From JAGQRJ01 sp041402045 (lineage in GTDB: Bacteria > Planctomycetota > J058), in assembly GCA_041402045.1 (NCBI GenBank), contig JAWKSZ010000010.1:62001-126000 (forward strand): a DNA stretch of 64,000 nucleotides. Reading direction: 5' to 3'. The position numbers and the translations under genes were made by a program. The notes beneath the pieces are model-generated. The model did no database searches. It was not told where the DNA came from and was given only the letters and a program-made list of their open reading frames with translations. Position 1 is the stretch's first letter. Every line of letters starts with the position of its first letter. Of the stretch, positions 35,339 through 44,672 are shown one piece after another.

Positions 35339-36342
35339 GCGACGAAGACGTGGACAAGATCCTCAGCGAGAGCGAGGTCGGCGCGCTGCTCAAGCTCGTG
35401 GGCAGCGAGGACGCCGCCAGCCTGACCCCGGCCGAGCTGGCCGAGCACGCGCAGCCCTACGACTTCCGCCAGAAGAGCCAGCTCGGCCCCGAGTCCAAGG
35501 CCCTGCTGCACGAGGCCCTGACCCGGGCCGCGACGACGATCGGCGCGAGCCTCAGCCGCCAGTTGCGCGAGCCCCTGGTCGTCGCCGCCGGCCCCTGCGC
35601 TCCGGTCAGCGCCGGCGAGTTCCTGGGCGGCAGCGCCGAGGGCCTGGTGTTCGCCCTGGACGTGGGCCCGGGCAACGGGAAGGCGCTGCTCGCGCTCCCC
35701 CGCGGCTTCGCGGCGCGCGCGGTCGACCGCATGCTCGGCGGCACCGGGGACTTGCCCCCGGCGAGCCGGGCTCCGACCCGCGCCGAGCTGGCCCTCGCGC
35801 AGCGCCTGGTGCAGGCCGTGCTCGCCCCGATCCGCGCCGCCCTCGGTGAGTCCGCGGCGCTGACCCTCTCCGCGGCCCACTTCGTGAAGAACCCCCAGCT
35901 GCCCCCGGTGCTCGACCCCGCGGAGGGCCTCGTGGTCCAGGAGCTGACCGTGGGGGTCGGCGAGGCGCAGCACCCCTTGCGCTTCGCGCTCACCGCGCGC
36001 TCGCTGGGCTCGGGTCGCCTGCCCGGCGTGTCTGGGGCCGAGGAGCCCGCCGCGCGCCCCAGCACCCTGGAGCCCGACAGCCCCTTCGGCCAGCTCCCGC
36101 TCAAGGTCTCCGCGATCCTGGGCGAGTCTCAGATCTCGATCCGCGCGCTGCTCGACCTCGAGGTCGGCGACGTGCTCTGCCTCGGCACCCAGCTCGACGA
36201 CTCCCTCGAGGTGCGCGTGTCGGGGGTCCCCAAGTTCCGCGGCAACGCGGGCGTCCACGCCGGTCGCGTGGTCGTGAAGGTCACCGACTGCGGCGCCGAG
36301 CTGGCCGCCGCTGGCGCCGCGCGCTCCGCGGCCTCCCTCTAA
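35335..36342 (+). CDS. fliM: Flagellar motor switch protein FliM
   Basis: A 335-residue C-ring protein starting at GTG 35335. The N-terminal ILSESEVGALL is the equivalent of the CheY-P-binding LSQSEIDALL motif. The central CheC-like domain follows from PYDFRQKSQLGPESKALLHEALTRAATTIGASLSRQLR, and the C-terminal SPOA domain is at about 245-320 (PLKVSAILGESQISIRALLDLEVGDVLCLG... VSGVPKFRGNAGVHAGRVVVKV). The family is clear although central loops are divergent. Confidence 0.93.
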   Translation: MSDEDVDKILSESEVGALLKLVGSEDAASLTPAELAEHAQPYDFRQKSQLGPESKALLHEALTRAATTIGASLSRQLREPLVVAAGPCAPVSAGEFLGGSAEGLVFALDVGPGNGKALLALPRGFAARAVDRMLGGTGDLPPASRAPTRAELALAQRLVQAVLAPIRAALGESAALTLSAAHFVKNPQLPPVLDPAEGLVVQELTVGVGEAQHPLRFALTARSLGSGRLPGVSGAEEPAARPSTLEPDSPFGQLPLKVSAILGESQISIRALLDLEVGDVLCLGTQLDDSLEVRVSGVPKFRGNAGVHAGRVVVKVTDCGAELAAAGAARSAASL

Positions 36343-36368
36343 CCCCTCACCCTCCTCAGGAGCCTCCC

Positions 36369-36722
36369 ATGAACGACCACGACGTGAGCGACGTGAGCCT
36401 GAAGCACGCCGAGCTCCCCGACCTGACCGCGGACCCCGCCCCCGTCGGCCGGCAACGCAACCTGGACCTGATCCTCGACATTCCGGTCCCCGTGACCGTG
36501 GAGCTCGGCCAGGCCAAGCTCAAGGTCGAGGACCTGCTCGGGCTCTACGCCGGCGCCGTGATCCCCCTCGACCGCCGCGCCGGCGACCCCGTCGACGTGC
36601 TGGTCAACGGCAAGCTGATCGCGCGCGGCGAGGTCGTGGTGATCGACGAGACCTTCGGGATCCGGATCAGCTCGATCACCGCTCCCGCCCAGCGCATTCG
36701 CAGCCTCGAAGACGCCCGCTAG
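36369..36722 (+). CDS. fliN: Flagellar motor switch protein FliN
   Basis: A 117-residue C-ring protein, ATG 36369 preceded by CAGGAG. The SPOA domain occupies the last 85 residues: NLDLILDIPVPVTVELGQAKLKVEDLLGLYAGAVIPLDRRAGDPVDVLVNGKLIARGEVVVIDETFGIRI. This is the last gene of the operon; fliOPQR, flhA, flhB and hook genes are not in the window. The TAG and the last sense codon lie inside a long palindrome, beyond which a repeat island begins. Confidence 0.96.
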   Translation: MNDHDVSDVSLKHAELPDLTADPAPVGRQRNLDLILDIPVPVTVELGQAKLKVEDLLGLYAGAVIPLDRRAGDPVDVLVNGKLIARGEVVVIDETFGIRISSITAPAQRIRSLEDAR

Positions 36723-36811
36723 CGCGGGTCGGGGGAGCGCGGGGCCACGCACTGCGGCGTCGCCTCCGCTCCTCGTGTTCCGGCCCCGCGTCCCCCGAAC
36801 CGCGCTAGCGG
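36718..36811. terminator. Long palindrome spanning the end of fliN
   Basis: The left arm 36718-36747 (starts CGCTAGCGCGGG, including the TAG of fliN) and right arm 36782-36811 (ends CCGCGCTAGCG) pair over about 29 bases with two mismatches and a gap. A 34-base loop lies between. No T tract. It likely terminates the flagellar transcript and also marks the left boundary of the repeat island. Confidence 0.7.
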
Positions 36812-36848
36812 ATAAGGCTCCGCATGCGCGCACCCGCGCCCAGAGCGT

Positions 36849-37185
36849 GGCTCCGCTCGAGCGCAGCCGCCGCAGCGCTCGCGCCGGTCGACTCGGCGGG
36901 CAGAGCGATTCACCGCCGAGGCGCCGAGGACACGCAGAGCCGCGGCAGACACGGCGTGCTGCCGGAACGAAAGAGTTTGGGGCTCCGCCCGCGCGCAGCC
37001 CTACCGGGGTGGGGCAGAGGAGGCTCCGCTCGAGCGCAGCCCCGCCGCAGCGCTCGCGCCGGTCAACTCGACGGGTAGAGCGGATTCACCGCCGAGGCGC
37101 CGAGAGCGCCGAGGACACGCAGAGTCGCGGTAGACACGGCGTGCTGCCGGAACGAAAGAGTTTGGGGCTCCGCCCGCGCGCAGCC
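36849..37185. repeat. Tandem duplication of about 155 bp
   Basis: Copy A 36849-37000 and copy B 37022-37185 share the same start (GGCTCCGCTCGAGCGCAGCC) and the same end (GGGGCTCCGCCCGCGCGCAGCC), with B longer by a GCCGAGAGC insertion. Each contains a 9-base-periodic block (CACCGCCGAGGCGCCGAGGA) like the blocks at 6.5 and 54.8 kb. No convincing ORF. The next 140 bases (37186-37327) contain a short stretch that reads like coding sequence on the plus strand (TLEVGDAQLSVDLVFTVT), perhaps a gene remnant. Confidence 0.8.
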
Positions 37186-38625
37186 GTCACGCAAGAGCTC
37201 GCCCCTCACGACCGGGCTCGTAGAGCGGGGACGACACCCGGCAGACGTCCTACTGCAGTCAGCCCGGCACTCGGGGACCCTCGAGGTCGGCGACGCCCAG
37301 CTCTCGGTGGACCTGGTGTTCACCGTGACGCCGGCGCGGCCGGCGAGCGGCGAAGCCGCGGCGCAGCTGGCCGCGAAGCGGCGGCGAGCAAGTGCGAGCG
37401 CAGTACGCCGGCGCGGCCGGCGAGCGGCGAAGCCGCGAGCGCGCAGCCGGCCGCGAAGCGGCCGGCGAGCAAGTGCGAGCGGTACAGCCGGCGCGGCCGG
37501 CGAGCGGCGAAGCCGCGAGCGCGCAGCCGGCCGCGAAGCGGCCGGCAAGCAAGAGCGAGCGGTACAGCCGGCGCGGCCGGCGAGCGGCGAAGCCGCGAGG
37601 CGCAGCCGGCCGCGAAGCGGCCGGCAAGCGAGAGCGCGAAGCAGCCGGCGCGGCCGGCGAGCGGCGAAGCCGCGAGGCGCAGCCGGCCGCGAAACGGCCG
37701 GCAAGCGAGAGCGAGCGGAACAGCCGGCGCGGCCGGCGAGCGGCGCGGCCGGCGAGCGGCGAAGCCGCGAGCGCGCAGCGGCCGCGAAGCGGCCGGCAAG
37801 CGAGAGCGAGCGGAACAGCCGGCGCGGCCGGCGAGCGGCGAAGCCGGCGAAGCGCGCAGCCGGCCGCGAAGCGGCCGGCGAGCCCTTGGGGGTGAGGCCG
37901 AGGGGCTTTGCCCCGAGGCCGAGGGGCCTCGGAGAGGCCCCCTGAAACGCTCGTCGAGCGGCGTTCGAGCGGGGCACCCGAGCGTCGCTGGCTCGAGCTG
38001 AGCTCGAGCCAGCGACGCTCGAGGTGCCCCCGCTCGAGATGCGCCCACTCGACCGCCAGAAGGCCCAGGCGATGAGCCCGACGCCGGCGGCGAGGATCGA
38101 GTGGGTCAGGGCGTGGGCCAGCCCGCGCACGGCGCGGCTGCCGAGGAACATCTTCGCGTGCACGTCGGCCAGGTCGAAGTTCCCGGCGCGCACGGCGAGG
38201 ACGCTCGCCAGGCCCTTGTAGAGGATCAGGCTCAGGGCGCCGGTGGCCCCGATCAGGTAGAGCCAGAAGAACGCGGTCAGGACCTTGGCCGAGATCTCCC
38301 CGCCCCCGGCGGTGTGGAGCAGGAGCAGGCCGGCTGCCACGCACAGCGGGATCACGCCGCCGATCAATACGAAGTGCCCGTGGCTGATCCGGAGGTCGAA
38401 CCCGGACTCCCAGAGGAAGCCCGGCGGGAGCTCGGCCTTGACGCGGCCGCCCTCCTCCCGGGTCAGGGTCCGCGGGGGGTCGTCGTGGCGCTGGGTGTAG
38501 CGCAGCGAGACGTTGAACTCGGTCGACACGATCCCGAGCAGGAGCCCCGCCGACCAGAACACGACCGCGAAACGGATCAGGCGGCGGATCGAGGCGCGGT
38601 AGTGCGCGGGCAGCGGACGGTCCAT
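37063..38625 (-). CDS. 4-TM membrane protein whose frame continues into repeats
   Basis: Starts at ATG 38625. The first 190 residues form a normal small membrane protein: a segment at 17-35 (LIRFAVVFWSAGLLLGIVS), an exported loop, then SHGHFVLIGGVIPLCVAAGLLLLH, VLTAFFWLYLIGATGALSLILYKGL and a last segment ALTHSILAAGVGLIAWAFW. Histidines in or beside membrane segments (HGH, HTA, HAK, HALTH) recall heme-copper-oxidase-like or NnrS-like folds, but no family is certain. From about residue 195 the frame passes through the palindrome, the structured core and the 78-bp array, giving about 320 residues of Arg/Ala/Ser-rich sequence up to 37063. That tail is almost certainly not functional and may reflect loss of the original stop by the repeat island. 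Confidence 0.65.
   Translation of the reverse strand: MDRPLPAHYRASIRRLIRFAVVFWSAGLLLGIVSTEFNVSLRYTQRHDDPPRTLTREEGGRVKAELPPGFLWESGFDLRISHGHFVLIGGVIPLCVAAGLLLLHTAGGGEISAKVLTAFFWLYLIGATGALSLILYKGLASVLAVRAGNFDLADVHAKMFLGSRAVRGLAHALTHSILAAGVGLIAWAFWRSSGRISSGGTSSVAGSSSARASDARVPRSNAARRAFQGASPRPLGLGAKPLGLTPKGSPAASRPAARFAGFAARRPRRLFRSLSLAGRFAAAARSRLRRSPAAPLAGRAGCSARSRLPAVSRPAAPRGFAARRPRRLLRALACRPLRGRLRLAASPLAGRAGCTARSCLPAASRPAARSRLRRSPAAPAVPLALARRPLRGRLRARGFAARRPRRRTALALARRRFAASCAAASPLAGRAGVTVNTRSTESWASPTSRVPECRADCSRTSAGCRPRSTSPVVRGELLRDGCARAEPQTLSFRQHAVSTATLRVLGALGASAVNPLYPSS
37328..37882. repeat. Satellite array, unit about 78 bp
   Basis: Seven to eight imperfect copies of a unit that combines GCCGGCGCGGCCGGCGAGCG, GAAGCCGCGAG and CAGCCGGCCGCGAAGCGGCC. 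Each unit can form at least two hairpins with GAA-type loops. It is stop-free in several frames on both strands, which creates long spurious ORFs. It adjoins the second double-hairpin core directly. Confidence 0.88.
37883..37947 (-). other. Structured double-hairpin core, copy 2
   Basis: On the minus strand the segment reads TTTCAGGGGGCCTCTCC..., homologous to 16582-16647. Stem 1 is GGGGGCCTC-TCC-GAGGCCCC and stem 2 GGGGC-AAA-GCCCC; both keep pairing despite base changes relative to copy 1. It has the same neighbours in the same order: a long palindrome on one side and a satellite array on the other. Confidence 0.6.
37971..38030. repeat. Near-perfect 60-bp palindrome at right edge of repeat island
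   Basis: The arms 37971-37999 and 38001-38030 are inverted copies (GGGGCACCCGAGCGTCGCTG against CAGCGACGCTCGAGGTGCCCC) with one extra base and almost no loop (AGCTGAGCT). It lies where the C-terminal end of the membrane protein gene would be expected and is read through in that gene's frame. Confidence 0.8.
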
Positions 38626-38677
38626 GGGCTCTCCCTGGAGGGGGATCCTACCTGCCGGGGCCGCCGACCGCGGACCG

Positions 38678-40360
<1,683 letters not shown>

Positions 40361-40414
40361 GTTGGCTAGCCTACCAGCCGGGGGACCGACGGGCCTCGAC
40401 GTGTCGCGACCGGG

Positions 40415-41095
40415 TCAGAGCCGCTCATAGCGCAGCTTGAACACGTGCTCCTTGAGCAGGTCGCCGTCGCGCGCCACGATCACCCGCCCCCCGATCCCGA
40501 GGTAGTCCCCTTCCTTCCAGTCCACGACGCAGGCGTTCACCCGCGCCTCGCCGTTGATCCAGGTCCCGTTCTTGGATCCCGCGCGCTGCCCGCGCTTGCG
40601 GGTGCCGAAGTCGCGATACTTGATCCGCCCTTCGGGGTCGAGGAACACCAGCCCGTGGTCCCGGGAGATCTGCCCGCACACGCAGTGGGGGTCCAGGCGG
40701 TCGGGGTCGTCGTAGTAGGCGTCGAGGCTCTCGCCCACGAAGGGTCGCAGGAGGTTATGGGGGAAACGCCCGACGCCAATGCACATGAGCTGGCCGGCCC
40801 CGCTCGCGTCGTAGAGCAGGCCCTCGCAGGCCGCGCCGCGGTCGTCGGTGACCATGCACTCGGCGACGTCGGTCGAGGCGCCCACCGGCTGCTGCAGCGC
40901 CTCGTCGGCGTAGAACTGCAGCCGGGGCTCAAGCCGGGTGAGGTAGACCCGATAGCGCGGGGTGTGGGTGCGCTTGATCTGTTCGAGCGCGGGGTGGTCG
41001 TAGAGGCAGATCTCGGCCGAGGAGGCGAGGTCCTCGTCGTAGACGCGCCCGAGGCTCGAGAGCTCGATGCTGCTGTCCGAAAACCGACGACTCAC
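40415..41095 (-). CDS. FHA-domain protein
   Basis: A 226-residue protein. GTG 41095 has GGAGGAGGTGG ten bases upstream and is preferred to the TTG at 41161. The C-terminal 85 residues form a forkhead-associated fold with the phosphothreonine-binding SKNGTWINGE, preceded by DHGLVFLDPEGRIKYRDFGT. The N-terminal 130 residues are unknown, with a CVCG pair just before the FHA part. FHA domains read phospho-Thr marks set by Ser/Thr kinases, so the adjacent kinase gene (38678-40360) is a natural partner; that pairing is inference. Confidence 0.85.
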   Translation of the reverse strand: MSRRFSDSSIELSSLGRVYDEDLASSAEICLYDHPALEQIKRTHTPRYRVYLTRLEPRLQFYADEALQQPVGASTDVAECMVTDDRGAACEGLLYDASGAGQLMCIGVGRFPHNLLRPFVGESLDAYYDDPDRLDPHCVCGQISRDHGLVFLDPEGRIKYRDFGTRKRGQRAGSKNGTWINGEARVNACVVDWKEGDYLGIGGRVIVARDGDLLKEHVFKLRYERL

Positions 41096-41168
41096 GGGCG
41101 GGCGGCCACCTCCTCCCCCAACCCGGGTATAGCGGCGGGGGCGGAGGTTGTCGACGCGCAACGGAGGG

Positions 41169-41798
41169 TCAGCCCTCGGGCGCGGCCTCGCTGAGGTCCA
41201 GGGTCAGGCGCACCTCCGGGTCCCGGGCGCCGGGGCCGAGCACCTCCAGCGCGTAGCTCCCGGCGGCGAGCCCGCTGAGCCGGACCGCGCCCTCCACCGC
41301 CGTGCGGCCTTCCCAGGCCGGCTGTCCCACCGGGCCCAGGAGCGCGCGGAACTCGCGCGGGGCGCCGCCCTCCGCCACGAGCTCGAGGTCCACCCCTGCC
41401 GGCGCCGGGAGGTAGCTCAGCTTGAGCGCGCCGTCGCCGAAGGGGATCAGCCGCGCCCCGCCGCGGCCGGCGTCGTCGCCGCGCAGCGCCGCGAGGGCAG
41501 GGGCTGGGGCTGGCAGCAGCCCGCCCGGGTCCAGGGCCTCGACGCGCCGGCGCACCCGGTCGACCCACAGCCGGAGGCGGACCGCGAGCCCCGCCGTCGC
41601 CGGCTGGGGCGCGAGCAGCGCCGCCAGGTCCCGCAGGTCGTCGCGGCACCCGGGGCAGGCCTGCACGTGGCGCCGCAGCGCCGCCGGCAGGGGCTCCCGC
41701 GCCAGCTCCTCCCGCGGCGGACAGAGCGCCCGCTCCAGCGGAGCGAGCGGCGCCAGCGCGCGCTCCCAGGCCGCGGCGTCGAACTCGGCGTCGCTCAT
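41169..41798 (-). CDS. Putative zinc-binding anti-sigma-like protein
   Basis: A 209-residue protein whose ATG 41798 overlaps the stop of the sigma factor gene. A zinc-binding HxxxCxxC motif (RRHVQACPGCRDDL, near 48-62) is typical of anti-sigma domains of the ZAS type. There is no clear membrane segment; a weakly hydrophobic helix lies near 80-100. The C-terminal 90 residues are predicted beta-rich (LKLSYLPAPAGVDLELVAEGG... YALEVLGPGARDPEVRLTLDL), similar to immunoglobulin-like or carboxypeptidase-regulatory folds. Coupled translation with the sigma gene supports the anti-sigma call. Confidence 0.75.
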   Translation of the reverse strand: MSDAEFDAAAWERALAPLAPLERALCPPREELAREPLPAALRRHVQACPGCRDDLRDLAALLAPQPATAGLAVRLRLWVDRVRRRVEALDPGGLLPAPAPALAALRGDDAGRGGARLIPFGDGALKLSYLPAPAGVDLELVAEGGAPREFRALLGPVGQPAWEGRTAVEGAVRLSGLAAGSYALEVLGPGARDPEVRLTLDLSEAAPEG

Positions 41799-42460
41799 CG
41801 GGCCCCCTCCCCCAGCCCCAGGAGCTCGCCGCAGCGCTCCAGGAAGCCTTGCTCCACCAGCCGCGCCTGAAGGTCCTTGAGCGCGTTGAACTTGAGTCCA
41901 GACACCGACGACCCGCTGCGGCCGGTCTCCTCGCAGATCTGCCGCACCGACTGACCGAGGAGCGTGCGCTCGATCACGTCGCGCCGGTTCGTGTTCAACG
42001 CGGCGACCGCCGCCGCGAGCATCTTCAAGCACTCGCGGTGGTCGAGGTCCTCCGGCGCGCTGCGCGCGAAGTCCGCCACGTCGAAGCGCAGGCCGCCCTC
42101 CTCGGGGTCGTGCAGCGAGAGCCAGCGCGCGTCCCGCGCCTTGTCCTTGAGGTTCATGATCACGAAGAACCCCGTGCGCAGGAGGAACCCCTCGAGGCCC
42201 GTGGGGTCCCGGAACTCGAACTTGCCCGCGCGCAGCGCGAGGAAGAACTGCGCGAACACGCGGTTGACCGCGTCGTCCAGGTCGGTGAGCCAGAACCAGT
42301 TGCGCCGGGCCCGCGCCTCGCGCAGGCGCCGGGTGAGGAACGGTCGGAGCTGCTCATGGATCGCCTCTTCCGCGCGGGGGTCTCCGCCCTGGGCCCTGGC
42401 CACCAGGTCACCCAAGCCCGCTCCTCCGGAAGAACGCGACCCCGGGCCTTCGTCTTTCAA
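41795..42460 (-). CDS. RNA polymerase sigma factor, sigma-70/ECF type
   Basis: A 221-residue factor. Two TTG starts are plausible, 42460 and 42415, each with a GGAGG-type site a few bases upstream. Sigma region 2 spans AEEAIHEQLRPFLTRRLREARARRNWFWLTDLDDAVNRVFAQFFLALRAGKF and the following LEGFLLRTGFFVIMNLKDKARD; region 4 is NTNRRDVIERTLLGQSVRQICEETGRSGSSVSGLKFNALKDLQARL with a helix-turn-helix. It is longer than typical ECF factors and resembles planctomycete-type ECF groups. The downstream zinc-motif gene is its probable antagonist. Confidence 0.85.
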   Translation of the reverse strand: MKDEGPGSRSSGGAGLGDLVARAQGGDPRAEEAIHEQLRPFLTRRLREARARRNWFWLTDLDDAVNRVFAQFFLALRAGKFEFRDPTGLEGFLLRTGFFVIMNLKDKARDARWLSLHDPEEGGLRFDVADFARSAPEDLDHRECLKMLAAAVAALNTNRRDVIERTLLGQSVRQICEETGRSGSSVSGLKFNALKDLQARLVEQGFLERCGELLGLGEGAR

Positions 42461-42573
42461 GCGCGCCTCCGCGGGGGTCGAGGTCCCTCTTCTACCACGG
42501 AGCGCGGCGAGCCCTGCTCGGCACCACAGGCCGCTCGCGTCGGCTACTCTGGAGGCCGGAGGTCGGGGCCCGG

Positions 42574-44479
42574 GTGAATCCGCAACAATCCCTCGCGTCC
42601 TTGCGCCAGATCGCGGGCAAGGTCGACGCGTTGATCGAGACCTTGAACCGGGGCGCGAGCGGGAGCGGGAGCGGGAGCGGACCCGTGCCCGTCCCCGAGC
42701 GTCCGCCCAGCGTCGACTCCAGCGCGGTCCTGGACGCCCTGCACCCGGTGCTCCTCGCGGGGACCCCGGCCGAGGTGTTCGAGGCCGCGGTGGAGGCCGT
42801 GTCCTCCAGCCTGGGCTGCGAGCGCGCGATCTTGATGCTGCTCGAGGAGGGCAACAAGCTGCGCTTCAAGGCCGGGCGCGGGATCGACCAGCAGGCCCTC
42901 GGCGGCGCCGGCTTCGGGCGCTCGCGCGAGCTGATCAAGCGCGTGCTCCAGGAGGGCAGCCCGACCACCCTCGGCGGCGACGAGCTGGCGGGGACCGGGC
43001 GCAGCGGCGCGGCCTGCGCCCCGATCCTGCTGTCCCGTGGCGGACGCCGCGCGATCGGCGGCGCGCTCTACGTCGACTCCTCGCAGGCCTCCCTCGGCCC
43101 GGCCGAGCTCAAGACCCTCAGCGTGCTCGTCGACGCCGCCGCGGCGCGCCTGCAGAGCCTGGACGGGGAGGCCAGCAACGACCTGTTCCAGGGCGCGACC
43201 CAGAAGGTCGCGCGCCTGCGCAGCAACATCACGCGGCTCTACGACGTGGGCCGCTCGATCAACTCCACCCTGATCCTCGACGACCTGCTCGTGCTGATCG
43301 TGGACCACGTGCTCCAGGTGTCGCGGGCTCAGCGCGGCTGCGTGCTCCTGTTCGAAGGTCGCGGCGACGAGCGGCGCCTGGTCTACAAGGTCGGGCGCAA
43401 CGCGCGGGGGGAGAGCCTGACCGAGGCCGAGTTCAACTACTCGCAGACGGTGACTCAGCAGACGGTGGAGCAGGGACGCTCCACCGTCATGACCGACACC
43501 GTGGGCGAGCAGGACCTCTCGCTGTCCATGGTCCAAATGGAGCTCAAGTCGATCATGTGCGTGCCGCTCAAGGAGAAGGACCGCGTGCTCGGGCTGGTCT
43601 ACGTCGACTCCCAGCAGTCGAACCATGAGTTCGAGCCCTCGGACCTGAACATCGTCGAGAGCCTCTGCGGCCAGGCCTCGGTCTCCGTGGTCAACGCCCG
43701 GCTCTACGCCCGAGCCAAGGAGCGCGAGCGGATCCGCCACGAGCTGAACATTGCCGCCCGCCTGCAGAAGGACCTCCTCCCGCGCAAGATCCCACATGTC
43801 AAGGGCTTGGACATGTTCGGGACCCTCACGCCGGCCCTCGAGATCGGCGGGGACTACTACGACTTCATCCCCCACGAGGGGACCCACGACTCGCTGACGA
43901 TCGCGATCGGCGACGTCAGCGGCAAAGGCGTCGGCGCGGGCCTGGTCATGGCCATGGCCCGCTCGGGCCTGCGCTCGCTCGTGGAGCACAAGGGGATCCC
44001 CACGAGCGCCCTGCCCATCGTCAAGTCGCTGAACGTCATGCTCTGTCGGGGCACACTCGCCGAACATGTTCATGACCTTCAACATCCTGATCTGGGACGG
44101 GAACACGAACGTCTTGCGCTACGCCCCCGCGGGGCACGAGCACCTGCTGATCTACCGCGTGCAGACCGGCGAGGTCGAGGTGCGCAAGGCAGGCGGCGTG
44201 GCGGGGGGCGTGCTCGAGGCGGCCAACGACCGCCTGAGCGAGCACGAGCTGCACCTGGCGCCAGGGGACCAGGTCCTGCTCTACACCGACGGCGTGACCG
44301 AATGCATGGACGTCGACCAACAGTGCTACGGCCTCGAGGCGACGGTGGACCTGGTGCGCCTCCACGGCAACTCCAGCCCCCAGGAGCTCTGCGAACGGAT
44401 CGAGGAGGCGCTGCACCGCCACCGCGGCGCGGCGCGCATGCACGACGACATAACCCTCGTCGCCCTCAAGGCCCGCTAG
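42574..44479 (+). pseudogene. GAF-GAF-SpoIIE (PP2C-type) phosphatase gene with apparent frameshift
   Basis: Starts at GTG 42574. After a Gly-Ser linker come two GAF domains (about 50-195 and 225-375, the second with KSIMCVPLKEKDRVLGLVYVDS) and a SpoIIE/RsbU phosphatase domain (LQKDLLPRKIPHVKGLDMFGTLTPALEIGGDYYDF, GDVSGKGVGAGLVMAMA). At LNVMLCRG the frame is lost; the rest, MFMTFNILIWDGNTNVLRYAPAGHEHLLIY... DDITLVALKAR, continues in another frame and ends at 44479. One G fewer in GGGG (44048-44051) restores a protein of about 634 residues. Both metal-binding halves are conserved, so it was functional until recently, or the indel is a sequencing error. Expected role: phosphatase controlling an anti-sigma-factor antagonist. 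Confidence 0.85.
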
Positions 44480-44537
44480 GACCCTCGGGGAATCCTGCCG
44501 GTCCGCGCCCATCCGGGGTCATGTTCCCCGAGGGTCC
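44479..44537. terminator. Palindrome at the end of the phosphatase gene
   Basis: GGACCCTCGGGGAA (44479-44492, beginning with the G of TAG) and TTCCCCGAGGGTCC (44524-44537) are a perfect 14-base inverted repeat with a 31-base loop and no T tract. Terminator-like; one of several palindromes in the window that include a stop codon. Confidence 0.65.
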
Positions 44538-44672
44538 GGGCTCGCCGGATCAAGCACTCCGTGCGCGGCCCGCGTATACTTAGGGGCGAGCCGCCGGGCT
44601 TTGTGAGACATGCACTTACGATCCCCTCTAGACCCACTTCGGCCGGGTCGGCGTCTCAGTGGAAGGAGGAGC

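Noticed and set aside
37307..37945. Plus-strand ORFs rich in Arg/Ala/Ser in the 78-bp array
   Set aside because: Several overlapping frames are open for the same reason; none has a start signal or known domain.
44575..44580. TATACT as a housekeeping -10 element before the propeller gene
   Set aside because: The hexamer is good but the region 17 bases upstream (AAGCAC) does not resemble a -35 element; too weak to list as a promoter.
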